From positions 1 to 33,711 of IMG/VR virus record IMGVR_UViG_3300042465_004636: 33,711 nucleotides of DNA, one strand, 5' to 3'. How positions within the stretch are numbered: the stretch's first letter is position 1; each line of letters starts with the position of its first letter. Position numbers and translations under genes: made by a program. Positions 5,794 through 12,396 of the stretch are shown one piece after another. The DNA is from a virus. Under the pieces are notes generated by a model that saw nothing but the letters and a program-made list of their open reading frames with translations, did not search any database and was not told the origin of the DNA.

Positions 5794-6899
5794 GTGAACC
5801 AGTAAAAACCAATTCCCTCACGCTTGCTCTTGAAAAGGCGTTAATCCAGTCTAATGAATTAGACGTTAAAACTCATAAGATCAAAGAATCTAGAACAAAC
5901 GCTCAATTTGAAAAGATCACACAAAACGAAGCTAAAAAACAGGCAATGGATAACCTAAACCTGTTTAGTAAGTCTCCTGAATACTATGAAAATTTAGGTA
6001 AGGAAAATGATGAATATTTGGATGACGCAGCGGTTAGTCCTGAATTTCTAACTGAGGATTTTGGTGATGTAGTTCCTTTCTTTAGGAAAAACCTTATCCT
6101 TATAGGAGCTAAGTCTGGAGACGGTAAGTCTACAATTGCTGCAAATATTGCTTTGGGAGTTATCCAACAGAATAAGCATTGTATAATGATTACGAATGAA
6201 GAAGTTGATACAGACGTTTTTAACCGTATTACATGCTTACTTAAAGGTTGGGCATATAATAACCATAAGAAGTTCACTAAAGATCAGGCTAAAATATTTA
6301 AAGATAACTATGCTTTATTAGGTAATAGACTCTCTGTAATTAACGATATGAGTAACGGTACTGGTGGAACTACCACTACAATGCAGGGTTTAAAAGGTAT
6401 TTTAGATAAAGTCGTAGCTTCGACACTAAAACCGGGGTGCATAATCATCGACTATTTCCAGAACGTCAGTGAAGACATGGATTCCATCGGAGATAGTGAA
6501 TACTCTGTTCTTAAGAAAGTATCCTCTATGCTGGATAAATACCGTAAATATGTTGGATGTCCAATTGTAATCATGGTGCAACTTAAAGCTCAATCAGAAG
6601 AAGGTTCGGACTTTAAGTTTAGAATTGAACATTGTAAGGATATTTTTACCAGATCTACGTGTGCAATGGAAGTGAAAGCAGATAGAGAAAATAGAAGAAC
6701 TATATTTACCGTCCATAAAGCAAGATTTGCCGAATCGCTTGGAAAGGATATTCACGTAGGTTTTGATAGAGGAAGATATGTGAAATACGACCACGCTTTC
6801 AGAACTAAAGCTAGACTGGACATGGATAAGAAAAAACAAGAGAGTATAACAGCCAATGTCTTTAACACAAATAAAGAATATGAAAAAGCCAGCACATGA
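5790..6899 (+). CDS. DnaB-like replicative helicase ATPase domain
   Basis: A 369-aa RecA-fold ATPase. Walker A is GAKSGDGKST (residues 106-115). The strand CIMITNEE (131-138) supplies the acidic residues found at the catalytic-Glu position of DnaB. Walker B is CIIIDYFQ (217-224), closely matching the DnaB IDYLQ pattern, and MVQL (262-265) fits the following sensor strand. Residues 1-95 are a charged helical region, not an obvious DnaB N-terminal collar domain, and the total is shorter than DnaB (about 470 aa). It probably unwinds DNA at the phage fork together with the primase encoded next. A recombination ATPase of the same superfamily is a less likely alternative. Confidence 0.8.
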   Translation: MSEPVKTNSLTLALEKALIQSNELDVKTHKIKESRTNAQFEKITQNEAKKQAMDNLNLFSKSPEYYENLGKENDEYLDDAAVSPEFLTEDFGDVVPFFRKNLILIGAKSGDGKSTIAANIALGVIQQNKHCIMITNEEVDTDVFNRITCLLKGWAYNNHKKFTKDQAKIFKDNYALLGNRLSVINDMSNGTGGTTTTMQGLKGILDKVVASTLKPGCIIIDYFQNVSEDMDSIGDSEYSVLKKVSSMLDKYRKYVGCPIVIMVQLKAQSEEGSDFKFRIEHCKDIFTRSTCAMEVKADRENRRTIFTVHKARFAESLGKDIHVGFDRGRYVKYDHAFRTKARLDMDKKKQESITANVFNTNKEYEKAST

Positions 6900-7752
6900 T
6901 CTTTTTCTAGATCTATTTTTTAATAAAGGAGAGGAGATTTGCGTCTCTCCTAATAAATTTGGCTACTACAGCGTAAGCCAAGACGAACTATTAAAAGATA
7001 GTTTTACGATCGTAAGCTGCGGTGAGAAAATGTATACAAATGAGATATCTAAGAAAGATATAAATCTTTGCAGTATTAATCCTGTAATGGGCGCTCGTCG
7101 AGATGAAAACGTAACAGCATATAGATCTTTTCTGGTTGAGATCGATTTTGGAAGTTTAGCTGAACAGAAAGCATATATCGATGCAATTGAAATGCCTTAT
7201 TCTATATGTACTTTTTCAGGTAATAAATCACTACACTACGGAATAGTTTTAAGCGAAGACTTGTCTCCATCAGTATGGAAAAACACGGCTGCATGGATTT
7301 TAGCTATCGCCAATAAAGCAGATCAGCAAACTAAGAATCCTACGCGGTGTATTAGATTCCCAGATAACGTCCGTAAAGACGGTAAAATGCTTAATCAGTC
7401 TTTGGTTGACTACAAGGGTAGGGTCAATCCTGAAGATCTGTTTACGTGGCTTTCTAGGTGGTCTCATCTTAATCCAGCTCTCAAGAAGAAGGTTAGAAGT
7501 ACCGTAACTATCCAAGTTGGAGATCTAAATATCCCAGAATGGATTGTCGATAAGATTAAAAATGGTTTCGACGAAGGCGGAAGAAATAAAGGCTGGTTTT
7601 GTATATCGATTGGACTAGCTAAACTAGGATGGTCTGAAGACCAAATACTAGATACTTTAGGTGGATATTTTATCGAAGACAGGGATTTTAAAGAAAAAGA
7701 ATGGGAGCTTGCTATTAAAAGCGGCTGCAAGTTTATAGAGAGGATGGGATAA
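6856..7752 (+). CDS. Archaeo-eukaryotic-type primase (AEP/PrimPol-like) with PriCT-like C-terminus
   Basis: Up to 298 aa. AEP-type motifs are visible: the acidic strand FLVEIDFG with E95 and D97; SGNKSLHYGI (121-130), matching the sGxKSxH motif; and TRCIRFPD (163-170), typical of the third motif area. Residues 235-298 (GGRNKGWF..., then EKEWELAIKSGCKF) resemble the PriCT helical domain found behind AEP primases. The product should make primers for replication at the fork set up by the adjacent DnaB-like ATPase. Start choice is uncertain: 6856 has GAGAG 11 bases upstream and overlaps the helicase gene by 44 bases, while an in-frame ATG at 6880 gives a smaller overlap but has a weaker site. Confidence 0.72.
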   Translation: MSLTQIKNMKKPAHDLFLDLFFNKGEEICVSPNKFGYYSVSQDELLKDSFTIVSCGEKMYTNEISKKDINLCSINPVMGARRDENVTAYRSFLVEIDFGSLAEQKAYIDAIEMPYSICTFSGNKSLHYGIVLSEDLSPSVWKNTAAWILAIANKADQQTKNPTRCIRFPDNVRKDGKMLNQSLVDYKGRVNPEDLFTWLSRWSHLNPALKKKVRSTVTIQVGDLNIPEWIVDKIKNGFDEGGRNKGWFCISIGLAKLGWSEDQILDTLGGYFIEDRDFKEKEWELAIKSGCKFIERMG

Positions 7753-8330
7753 TGAAAGAGTTAAACGCCAGAAAAGTCAACCACGATAATAGTTCGTTAT
7801 TCGTTGACGACGGTATTAATATTAAAGATAGGATTATCCATCTATTTGACGATATTGATTCTGACAGTGTAGGCAAGGTTATTAAAGGTGTACAGCTTAT
7901 GCTAGCTGCTAATAAAGAACCTATCGATATTTTCATTAGTAGCTTAGGTGGAGATCCTTATTCAGCTTGGGGAGCTGCTAATTTCATCACTTTACAGAAA
8001 GACGTATTGATCAGAACTCATGCTATGGGACCAGTGATGTCAGCCGCTACTATTGTATTCTTATCTGGAGATGAAAAGATTTGTTATGAAAACTCTGTAT
8101 TTATGTTCCATACAGTGAGCGATTCTACTGCTGGAAAATTTACTGTAGAAATAAAAGATTGTTATGATGAATGCAAGCGAATTCACGAAGATATCTGCGA
8201 ATTCTATGGAAAATATACAAAAACAACATCTAAAGAATGGGCTAAGCTATTGAAAGCTAACGACCTATATATTAGACCAGAACAAGCTCTTGAAATGGGG
8301 ATAGTTGACAAAATTTTAAAATCCATGTAA
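7752..8330 (+). CDS. ClpP-like serine protease (family S14)
   Basis: A 192-aa protein of ClpP length. The sequence IDIFISSLGGDPYSAWG (58-74) matches the ClpP oxyanion-loop region. The nucleophile is Ser97 in GPVMSAAT, the base is His120 in VFMFHTV, and Asp171 in NDLYIRPEQALEMGIVDKI completes the triad in the same arrangement as bacterial ClpP. No chaperone (ClpX/A) gene is nearby. It overlaps the primase stop by one base (TAATG) and so belongs to the replication operon. Possible roles: working with host Clp chaperones to degrade host or defence proteins, or as a phage maturation protease. The replication-operon location favours a non-capsid role, but this is inference. Confidence 0.85.
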   Translation: MKELNARKVNHDNSSLFVDDGINIKDRIIHLFDDIDSDSVGKVIKGVQLMLAANKEPIDIFISSLGGDPYSAWGAANFITLQKDVLIRTHAMGPVMSAATIVFLSGDEKICYENSVFMFHTVSDSTAGKFTVEIKDCYDECKRIHEDICEFYGKYTKTTSKEWAKLLKANDLYIRPEQALEMGIVDKILKSM

Positions 8331-8333
8331 CAT
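8305..8333 (+). promoter_or_regulatory. Candidate sigma70-type promoter (TTGACA-N17-TAACAT)
   Basis: A consensus -35 TTGACA (8305-8310) and a weaker -10 TAACAT (8328-8333) lie 17 bases apart in the last codons of the ClpP-like gene. The predicted start near 8340 leaves a leader with CGGAGG before the ATG at 8358. The -35 overlaps coding sequence, so it could be coincidental. Confidence 0.5.
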
Positions 8334-8357
8334 ACCATCAACACCACGGAGGTTTTT

Positions 8358-8546
8358 ATGAAATTGGATTCTGCGATTAATATCCTAAAAGAAGAATATT
8401 CTAAAAACAAAACCTTCGACCTTACTATGGTAAGTGACAGGCTTAAGTTTCTAGTAGCGTTAACTCTTGTTGAGCAAAGTTTAAACAATGGATCTTTAAA
8501 AGAATCTGAATACATTAACCAAGTTACAGGAGCGGTAGCACAATGA
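8358..8546 (+). CDS. Unknown small protein, 62 aa
   Basis: A small helical protein with no recognised domain. It has a CGGAGG ribosome-binding site about 7 bases before the ATG, and the 27-base gap from the ClpP-like gene with a candidate promoter at 8305-8333 suggests a new transcription unit. Its stop overlaps the next start (ATGA at 8543). Confidence 0.7.
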   Translation: MKLDSAINILKEEYSKNKTFDLTMVSDRLKFLVALTLVEQSLNNGSLKESEYINQVTGAVAQ

Positions 8547-8704
8547 GTAAAAAACCAACAGAGAAGCAACTGGCGGCTCGTGCAAAGTTTCGCAAGTCTA
8601 GTAATCTAATACTTAACACTTCGAATCATTTCTGGAATAAGAAAGGCGAAGTTAAAGAAAGAACTTTTGACAACTACGAGAAAAAAGAAAATAGTAAAAC
8701 TTAG
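8543..8704 (+). CDS. Unknown basic small protein, 53 aa
   Basis: A 53-residue Lys/Arg/Asn-rich product starting MSKKPTEKQLAARAKF. The start is coupled to the previous stop by an ATGA overlap, with GGAG (8529-8532) about 10 bases upstream as a ribosome-binding site. It is strongly basic and probably nucleic-acid binding or disordered. No family is recognised. Confidence 0.6.
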   Translation: MSKKPTEKQLAARAKFRKSSNLILNTSNHFWNKKGEVKERTFDNYEKKENSKT

Positions 8705-8713
8705 AAAGGATAT

Positions 8714-9358
8714 ATGGGTAAGCTTAAGATTTGTTGTATTAGTGATACGCACCAACACCATAAGAAAATTATCGTTCCTGCGTGTGATATGATTATCTGT
8801 GCTGGCGACTTTACCTATCATGGTGAAGATGATGAAGTCGATAGATTCCTAAGCTGGTTCGGAGAGCTTCCTATTAAACATAAGATACTTGTTTGTGGTA
8901 ATCACGAAAAAGGTGTAGCTAATAACTACCCTATTTTTAGAGAAAAATGTCGTGATAGGTGTATTACTACGCTTAGGAATGAACATGCCATTATCGAAGG
9001 TTTTACTATATTCGGATCTCCCTATTCTGTAAAATATGGACCGTGGGCGTATGGAATGCCAGATAAGGACTTGATGGATATCTGGAACATGGCTCTACCA
9101 GATACTGATATTTTCATCAGTCACGGTCCAGCATACAAACAGCTTGACTGGTGTCCTAGAGGTGGTCATGTAGGTAGTAAAACACTTGCTAGACGGTTGA
9201 AGCAATTAAAGAAGTTAAAATTACACCAAGCAGGACATATACACGAAAGTAGAGGTATTAAAATTAATAAAAAATACCTTACCGTAAATTCGTCTATCTG
9301 TGGTATACCTTATTCAGATGTTTTAATTAACCCTATAACTATAGAGATTGAAAAATGA
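8714..9358 (+). CDS. Calcineurin-like metallophosphoesterase, MPPED/class III phosphodiesterase type
   Basis: A 214-aa enzyme with all five metallophosphoesterase motifs: SDTH (D11, H13), AGDF (D32), CGNHE (N63, H64), SHGP (H137) and AGHIH (H175, H177). The spacing and the segment CAGDFTYHGEDDEVDRF plus FGELPIKHKILVCGNHE closely resemble the MPPED1/MPPED2 family, which hydrolyses cyclic nucleotides and other phosphodiesters with a two-metal centre. A ribosome-binding site (AGAAAGGA) precedes the ATG. The substrate cannot be read from sequence; cyclic (oligo)nucleotide signals, RNA ends or nucleotides are all possible. The stop overlaps the next gene (ATGA at 9355). Confidence 0.88.
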   Translation: MGKLKICCISDTHQHHKKIIVPACDMIICAGDFTYHGEDDEVDRFLSWFGELPIKHKILVCGNHEKGVANNYPIFREKCRDRCITTLRNEHAIIEGFTIFGSPYSVKYGPWAYGMPDKDLMDIWNMALPDTDIFISHGPAYKQLDWCPRGGHVGSKTLARRLKQLKKLKLHQAGHIHESRGIKINKKYLTVNSSICGIPYSDVLINPITIEIEK

Positions 9359-9549
9359 TTAAAGAAGGTACGAAATTTCTGACATACCACAATGACGAAT
9401 ATACTTTTTTAGGATGGTATGATGAAGGTCGAGACTCTGATTTTATAGCTAAAGATAAAAACGGTCAGTTGAGGAATTTTACAGAAGACATGGTTAAGAA
9501 ATGGTTGGATGATGATATTAAAGAACTTAAAGAAATAGAGGATTTATGA
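9355..9549 (+). CDS. Unknown small acidic protein, 64 aa
   Basis: A 64-residue protein with YHNDEYTFLGWYDEG near the N-terminus (about 11-25) and a charged helical tail (KKWLDDDIKELKEIEDL). It is coupled by overlapping stops and starts to the phosphoesterase upstream (9355-9358) and to the membrane protein downstream (9546-9549). No recognised domain. Confidence 0.7.
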   Translation: MIKEGTKFLTYHNDEYTFLGWYDEGRDSDFIAKDKNGQLRNFTEDMVKKWLDDDIKELKEIEDL

Positions 9550-10058
9550 TTAAACTATCTATATCACTTGAAGAGCTTATTTTAATTCTTTTCGCTGGAC
9601 CTATTCTTCTAGTGGCTATTTTTAACATAGTTGTTTTCGCTAAGAGGAATCTATCTAGAGTGTACACTAAATACCACAATGATTTCATCTTTAGAAGGAA
9701 GATGCGAGAAGTTGATCGTCGTAAGAAAGAAGAGGGTTTTATCCACGAATGGGTAACTATTAAACACCCACTATCTGGTGAAATGCTAGTCTGTAAAGCT
9801 ACTGGATTCTGCCCTAAGCTGTATGGTTTTTTTGAAGTAAAGTGGATAGAGGAATATATTAGAACAAGTGAGAAAACTGGATCTGTATTAAAAGAACGAG
9901 AAGCTTATTTTGATAAAAGATTATATGAGATCGGTCAGGAGTTTGGATTAAGTTCTACAGTTGTCGAAGCGGTAGCGGATAAAGTGTTGGTTATTAGTAA
10001 AGAGTTTACGGTGAAAAAGTTAGAAAGTCTTAAAAACGAACTTAAACCTAAGGGGTAG
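9546..10058 (+). CDS. Single-span membrane protein of unknown function
   Basis: A 170-aa protein with one hydrophobic segment (about residues 10-32, LILILFAGPILLVAIFNIVV) followed by KR and further basic residues. The positive-inside rule therefore puts the C-terminal 135 residues in the cytoplasm. That region contains VCKATGFCPK (two cysteines) and a helical C-terminal end. The topology argues against an inner-membrane spanin. It is coupled to the previous gene by ATGA. It could be a phage early membrane protein, but nothing identifies its target. Confidence 0.72.
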   Translation: MIKLSISLEELILILFAGPILLVAIFNIVVFAKRNLSRVYTKYHNDFIFRRKMREVDRRKKEEGFIHEWVTIKHPLSGEMLVCKATGFCPKLYGFFEVKWIEEYIRTSEKTGSVLKEREAYFDKRLYEIGQEFGLSSTVVEAVADKVLVISKEFTVKKLESLKNELKPKG

Positions 10059-10061
10059 ACA

Positions 10062-10283
10062 GTGGCTAGAAAGAGTAAGAGCGAAGAGGATCTATTTGAC
10101 AATGAGGAATCTGAGACTAGTTCTGAAAGTGCAGAACACTTAGACCGAGTTATGTCTCTAATGGAGGATTCTAATACCGAGTTTATTGTCAAAAAAGTAG
10201 CTAATGGTAAAACACTCACTTTAGAAAACGGTATTGTTTTTAGGTTTAACCACGACAATGAACTACAATCGATTGATAAGTGA
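10062..10283 (+). CDS. Unknown acidic small protein, 73 aa (GTG start)
   Basis: The GTG start at 10062 is preceded by AAGGGG at 10050-10055. The N-terminal half is Glu/Ser-rich and probably disordered (residues 4-32); the C-terminal half (about 42-70) alternates polar and hydrophobic residues like a small beta fold. The stop overlaps the following GTG (GTGA at 10280-10283). No family recognised. Confidence 0.65.
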   Translation: MARKSKSEEDLFDNEESETSSESAEHLDRVMSLMEDSNTEFIVKKVANGKTLTLENGIVFRFNHDNELQSIDK

Positions 10284-10444
10284 AAAAAGAAATAATTAAA
10301 GCTAAAATAGAATCCTTAGAGGATATCAAAACCAAGTCTTTCGGTATCTTAATAGGTGGAGAGTTTGGCGGAGTTGTTGAAGTTGCTGATATAAACGAAG
10401 AGATCAAGAATCTCTATAAAGAACTAGAGGAACTAGATGAATAA
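10280..10444 (+). CDS. Unknown small protein, 54 aa (GTG start)
   Basis: A short frame starting KKEIIKAKIE after GTG at 10280, coupled to the upstream stop by a GTGA overlap and overlapping the next ATG by 8 bases. It has a basic helical N-terminus, a Gly-rich FGILIGGEFGG centre and an acidic helical C-terminus. It fills the only uncovered stretch between its neighbours with no gap, which supports it as a gene. Confidence 0.58.
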   Translation: MKKEIIKAKIESLEDIKTKSFGILIGGEFGGVVEVADINEEIKNLYKELEELDE

Positions 10445-10646
10445 ATTAACGGAAAAAGGCACTCTATTAGTTGCCAGTTTTGTCTTAGGTATTGTTACAA
10501 TGCTAGTGATGTTCGGATGTAGCAGTACCAGTGTAATGAGCTGTGAGAACCTACTTGCAGAGGAAAAGCAAGACTGCCTAGAGAGAGTTAGAAATCAAGA
10601 CAATGCTAGACGATTCCAGATGGAAACAAATGGAAATATGAGATGA
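10437..10646 (+). CDS. Small lipoprotein-like secreted protein, 69 aa
   Basis: The N-terminus is lysine-containing, then a hydrophobic stretch (about residues 9-26) ends in MFGC with Cys28, followed by SSTS. This looks like a lipoprotein signal peptide, although the -3/-2 residues (M, F) depart from the LAGC consensus. The mature part would be only about 42 residues, with two more cysteines (C36, C47) and a charged C-terminus. It lacks the proline-rich character of Rz1-type outer-membrane spanins. Small early lipoproteins in other phages (for example Llp of T5) block superinfection; a similar role is possible but unproven. Confidence 0.62.
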   Translation: MNKLTEKGTLLVASFVLGIVTMLVMFGCSSTSVMSCENLLAEEKQDCLERVRNQDNARRFQMETNGNMR

Positions 10647-10858
10647 TCTTAGACATTACTGATGAATTGCAAATGAAGCGTATTAAGGATAGAAACCTTA
10701 AGAATCAGCGCTATGTAATCAGGAATGAAATGGTTAAGTTTCTAGATATTCTAATTAGTTTTAATCTTGAAAATCACGAACTACTTGGAATGAAAGAAAG
10801 ACTATTGGACGATATTTGTAAGCTTAATACCAAAATAGCTAAGGATAACAATGACTAA
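10643..10858 (+). CDS. Unknown helical small protein, 71 aa
   Basis: A charged protein predicted to be almost entirely helical (heptad-like Leu/Ile spacing through residues 12-65). It is coupled to the lipoprotein-like gene by ATGA at 10643 and overlaps the next start by 8 bases. No recognised family. Confidence 0.68.
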   Translation: MILDITDELQMKRIKDRNLKNQRYVIRNEMVKFLDILISFNLENHELLGMKERLLDDICKLNTKIAKDNND

Positions 10859-11105
10859 ACGAACGTTTCGTTTAATTATAGAAAGGAACGGATCTAAGTT
10901 TAGTGATGATTGCTCTGTTTTTATAGACATACAGACGAGTTTTATTCAAGATGAAAAATACTTTTTATTGAGTATAGAAGTTCCCAAATGGATGAGAGAT
11001 ATGTTAGGAGATTCGGATTATCAACTAGTTAAGAATAAGTTGGATGAAAACGGTAAGGCGTTATGGATAGGTAGAAACGGAATGGAACTTAATATCAAAA
11101 TATAA
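10851..11105 (+). CDS. Unknown small protein, 84 aa
   Basis: The last gene before the hairpin/promoter composite at 11117-11158. A soluble protein with beta-strand-like alternation (FRLIIERNG, CSVFIDIQ, YFLLSIEV) and no cysteine cluster or membrane segment. It overlaps the upstream gene by 8 bases. No recognised family. Confidence 0.68.
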   Translation: MTKRTFRLIIERNGSKFSDDCSVFIDIQTSFIQDEKYFLLSIEVPKWMRDMLGDSDYQLVKNKLDENGKALWIGRNGMELNIKI

Positions 11106-11116
11106 GTAGAAAGTTA

Positions 11117-11145
11117 TTGACTCAATTAAGCCTATGGGATAATAT
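11117..11145 (+). promoter_or_regulatory. Sigma70-type promoter (TTGACT-N17-TAATAT) nested in a hairpin
   Basis: The -35 TTGACT (11117-11122), a 17-base spacer and -10 TAATAT (11140-11145); GATAAT at 11138 with a 15-base spacer is an alternative. The -10 lies in the loop of the inverted repeat 11128-11136/11150-11158, the same layout as at 1767-1815. Confidence 0.7.
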
Positions 11146-11163
11146 GTCTCATAGGCTTTTTAA
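11128..11163 (+). terminator. Terminator-like hairpin enclosing a promoter -10 box
   Basis: AAGCCTATG (11128-11136) pairs perfectly with CATAGGCTT (11150-11158) across a 13-base loop, followed by a T-rich tract (11157-11161). In RNA read from the upstream gene this is a plausible intrinsic terminator. Here the ribosome-binding site (TTGGAGA, 11164-11170) lies outside the stem. Confidence 0.65.
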
Positions 11164-11174
11164 TTGGAGAACAC

Positions 11175-11489
11175 ATGACAATTTACAAATCTGCAGATCT
11201 TCTAAAAATGAAATCCGTGATCGATACAGCTAGAGAAATGTGGTTAGAAGCTTCTAGAAAGGAATTCCAAAAAACTGGCGATAGAGGATCTTGTATCGTA
11301 GGTGACGGAATTACTGTTTACTTTATCCCTCCAAAATGTCGCAAGCCTGTAGAATTCTTTATTATCCGTAGTAACAGCGTAGCTTTTGCACAAGGAAGCT
11401 TACATTATGAAGCTACTATGCAGATCGCTCTTGACTATTTAAAAGCAAACGGTGTAGAATGTCGTTATAACCACGGGAGAATGGATTAA
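11175..11489 (+). CDS. Unknown protein, 104 aa
   Basis: A soluble protein starting MTIYKSADLLKMK, with a ribosome-binding site GGAGA before the ATG and its own promoter at 11117-11145. It has a helical N-terminal third, a central beta-like part (SCIVGDGITVYFIPP) and two cysteines near the middle plus one at the C-terminal end. No family recognised. It begins the last early unit before the convergent terminator. Confidence 0.7.
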   Translation: MTIYKSADLLKMKSVIDTAREMWLEASRKEFQKTGDRGSCIVGDGITVYFIPPKCRKPVEFFIIRSNSVAFAQGSLHYEATMQIALDYLKANGVECRYNHGRMD

Positions 11490-11490
11490 T

Positions 11491-11835
11491 ATGACAACAA
11501 CATACATAATACACGAAAGCGTAAAAGATAAATTTCCAGAATCTAGACTAGAGACTCTTGTTGATCACCAGACTCAAGAATGGTGGGGAGTTGGAATGGA
11601 GTCTGTTAGGGAAATGAAGCCTTGGTATTTAGATAATGGTAAGAACCATAAGATCGAAAATGGTGTATTAAGTAGAGACATGGAAGTTGACCACTTCGTA
11701 TATGATCTCAGTGACTTAGGATATGTTCTAGATAAAATAGGAATAGACGTAACTATTATAATTACTTGCTTGACGTATAATGGAAAAAAGCTTAAGATGA
11801 TTATGTCACCAGAAAACTACGCGGAGGGATTCTAA
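11491..11835 (+). CDS. Unknown protein, 114 aa
   Basis: A soluble, acidic protein with HQTQEWWGVGMESV in the middle (about residues 26-39) and a hydrophobic strand VTIIITCLTY near the C-terminus. It starts one base after the preceding stop and overlaps the next ATG (TAATG at 11835). No family recognised. Confidence 0.68.
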   Translation: MTTTYIIHESVKDKFPESRLETLVDHQTQEWWGVGMESVREMKPWYLDNGKNHKIENGVLSRDMEVDHFVYDLSDLGYVLDKIGIDVTIIITCLTYNGKKLKMIMSPENYAEGF

Positions 11836-11936
11836 TGGATGAGTTTATTGAAAATGAAGTTTCTTCTCAAGACATTGAGGAGTTTTATCGTGGATTAGAA
11901 AACTGGCTAGATGCTACACAAGTGCAGGGAGAATAA
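11835..11936 (+). CDS. Very small acidic protein, 33 aa
   Basis: A 33-residue acidic product (MDEFIENEVSSQDIEEFYRG...), coupled to the upstream stop by TAATG, with GGAGG at 11823-11827 as ribosome-binding site. The next gene starts 1 base after its stop. It is plausible because it fills the space exactly and has a good ribosome-binding site, but such a short frame could be chance. Confidence 0.5.
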   Translation: MDEFIENEVSSQDIEEFYRGLENWLDATQVQGE

Positions 11937-11937
11937 T

Positions 11938-12045
11938 ATGACGTTTGAAGAAGCTAAATATGTAATAGGGATGTTCTCATTTTTCATGGTAGGTTTACCT
12001 ATGATGATAGCTGGAATTGTAGCTTACAGAAATCGGGTGAAATAA
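11938..12045 (+). CDS. Very small single-span membrane protein, 35 aa
   Basis: A 35-residue protein: acidic start MTFEEAK, a hydrophobic segment (about residues 9-29, GMFSFFMVGLPMMIAGIVA), then a basic tail YRNRVK. The charge distribution predicts N-out/C-in orientation. It has an AGGGA ribosome-binding site (11927-11931). It is the last plus-strand gene and ends next to the convergent terminator. It could be a small membrane effector; it is too short for a typical holin. Confidence 0.6.
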   Translation: MTFEEAKYVIGMFSFFMVGLPMMIAGIVAYRNRVK

Positions 12046-12071
12046 AAAAGGGAGCGCTTGCTCCCTTTGTT
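12044..12071. terminator. Bidirectional intrinsic terminator between early and late gene sets
   Basis: AAAGGGAGC (12047-12055) pairs perfectly with GCTCCCTTT (12060-12068) across a 4-base loop. The minus-strand RNA meets a long U-tract (A-run at 12044-12049), and plus-strand RNA a shorter one (TTTGTT). It lies between the convergent stops at 12045 and 12078. Confidence 0.92.
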
Positions 12072-12077
12072 GGTTTG

Positions 12078-12386
12078 TTAAATAGAAGCTGCTGCTTCAG
12101 ATCTTAGAGCTTCTAAGGCTAAGTACTCTTCTGGACTTAAAGAAGGAGTTTCGCCTAGAGCAAGCTGTCTAATATGTCTCATTACTTTCCAGTCCGTATC
12201 GACTAAAAATTGTTTAGCAGTAGCTTTTGCTGAATCAGCCTGTGTAGCAGCTTCAATCTCAGTAATAGCTTCAGGAAGCTCACTAGCAAGACCTAGCACT
12301 GACCAGCCTTCAGGAAGTTGTGGGATGGAAGATATCACTTCCATTGTCATTTTTTTACTATTTTCATCTTGAACTATGTATTTCAT
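12078..12386 (-). CDS. Tail-fibre assembly/chaperone-like protein
   Basis: A 102-aa protein. The C-terminal part DTDWKVMRHIRQLALGE (about residues 63-79) followed by TPSLSPEEYLALEALRSEA matches the pattern common in phage tail-fibre assembly proteins (D-W-K-x-x-R-H-x-x-Q, then L-x-x-x-E-Y-x-x-L-x-x-x-R). It lies directly downstream of the 700-aa fibre gene, the usual position for its dedicated chaperone. The start follows AGGATAA, the ribosome-binding-site type seen before many late genes here. It is the last gene of the late operon. Confidence 0.68.
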   Translation of the reverse strand: MKYIVQDENSKKMTMEVISSIPQLPEGWSVLGLASELPEAITEIEAATQADSAKATAKQFLVDTDWKVMRHIRQLALGETPSLSPEEYLALEALRSEAAASI

Positions 12387-12396
12387 ATTTTATCCT

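Noticed and set aside
9546-10058. Inner-membrane spanin (Rz-like) for the single-span protein, paired with the lipoprotein-like gene as Rz1
   Set aside because: Basic residues follow the membrane segment, predicting a cytoplasmic C-terminus, the genes are not nested, and the lipoprotein is not proline-rich.
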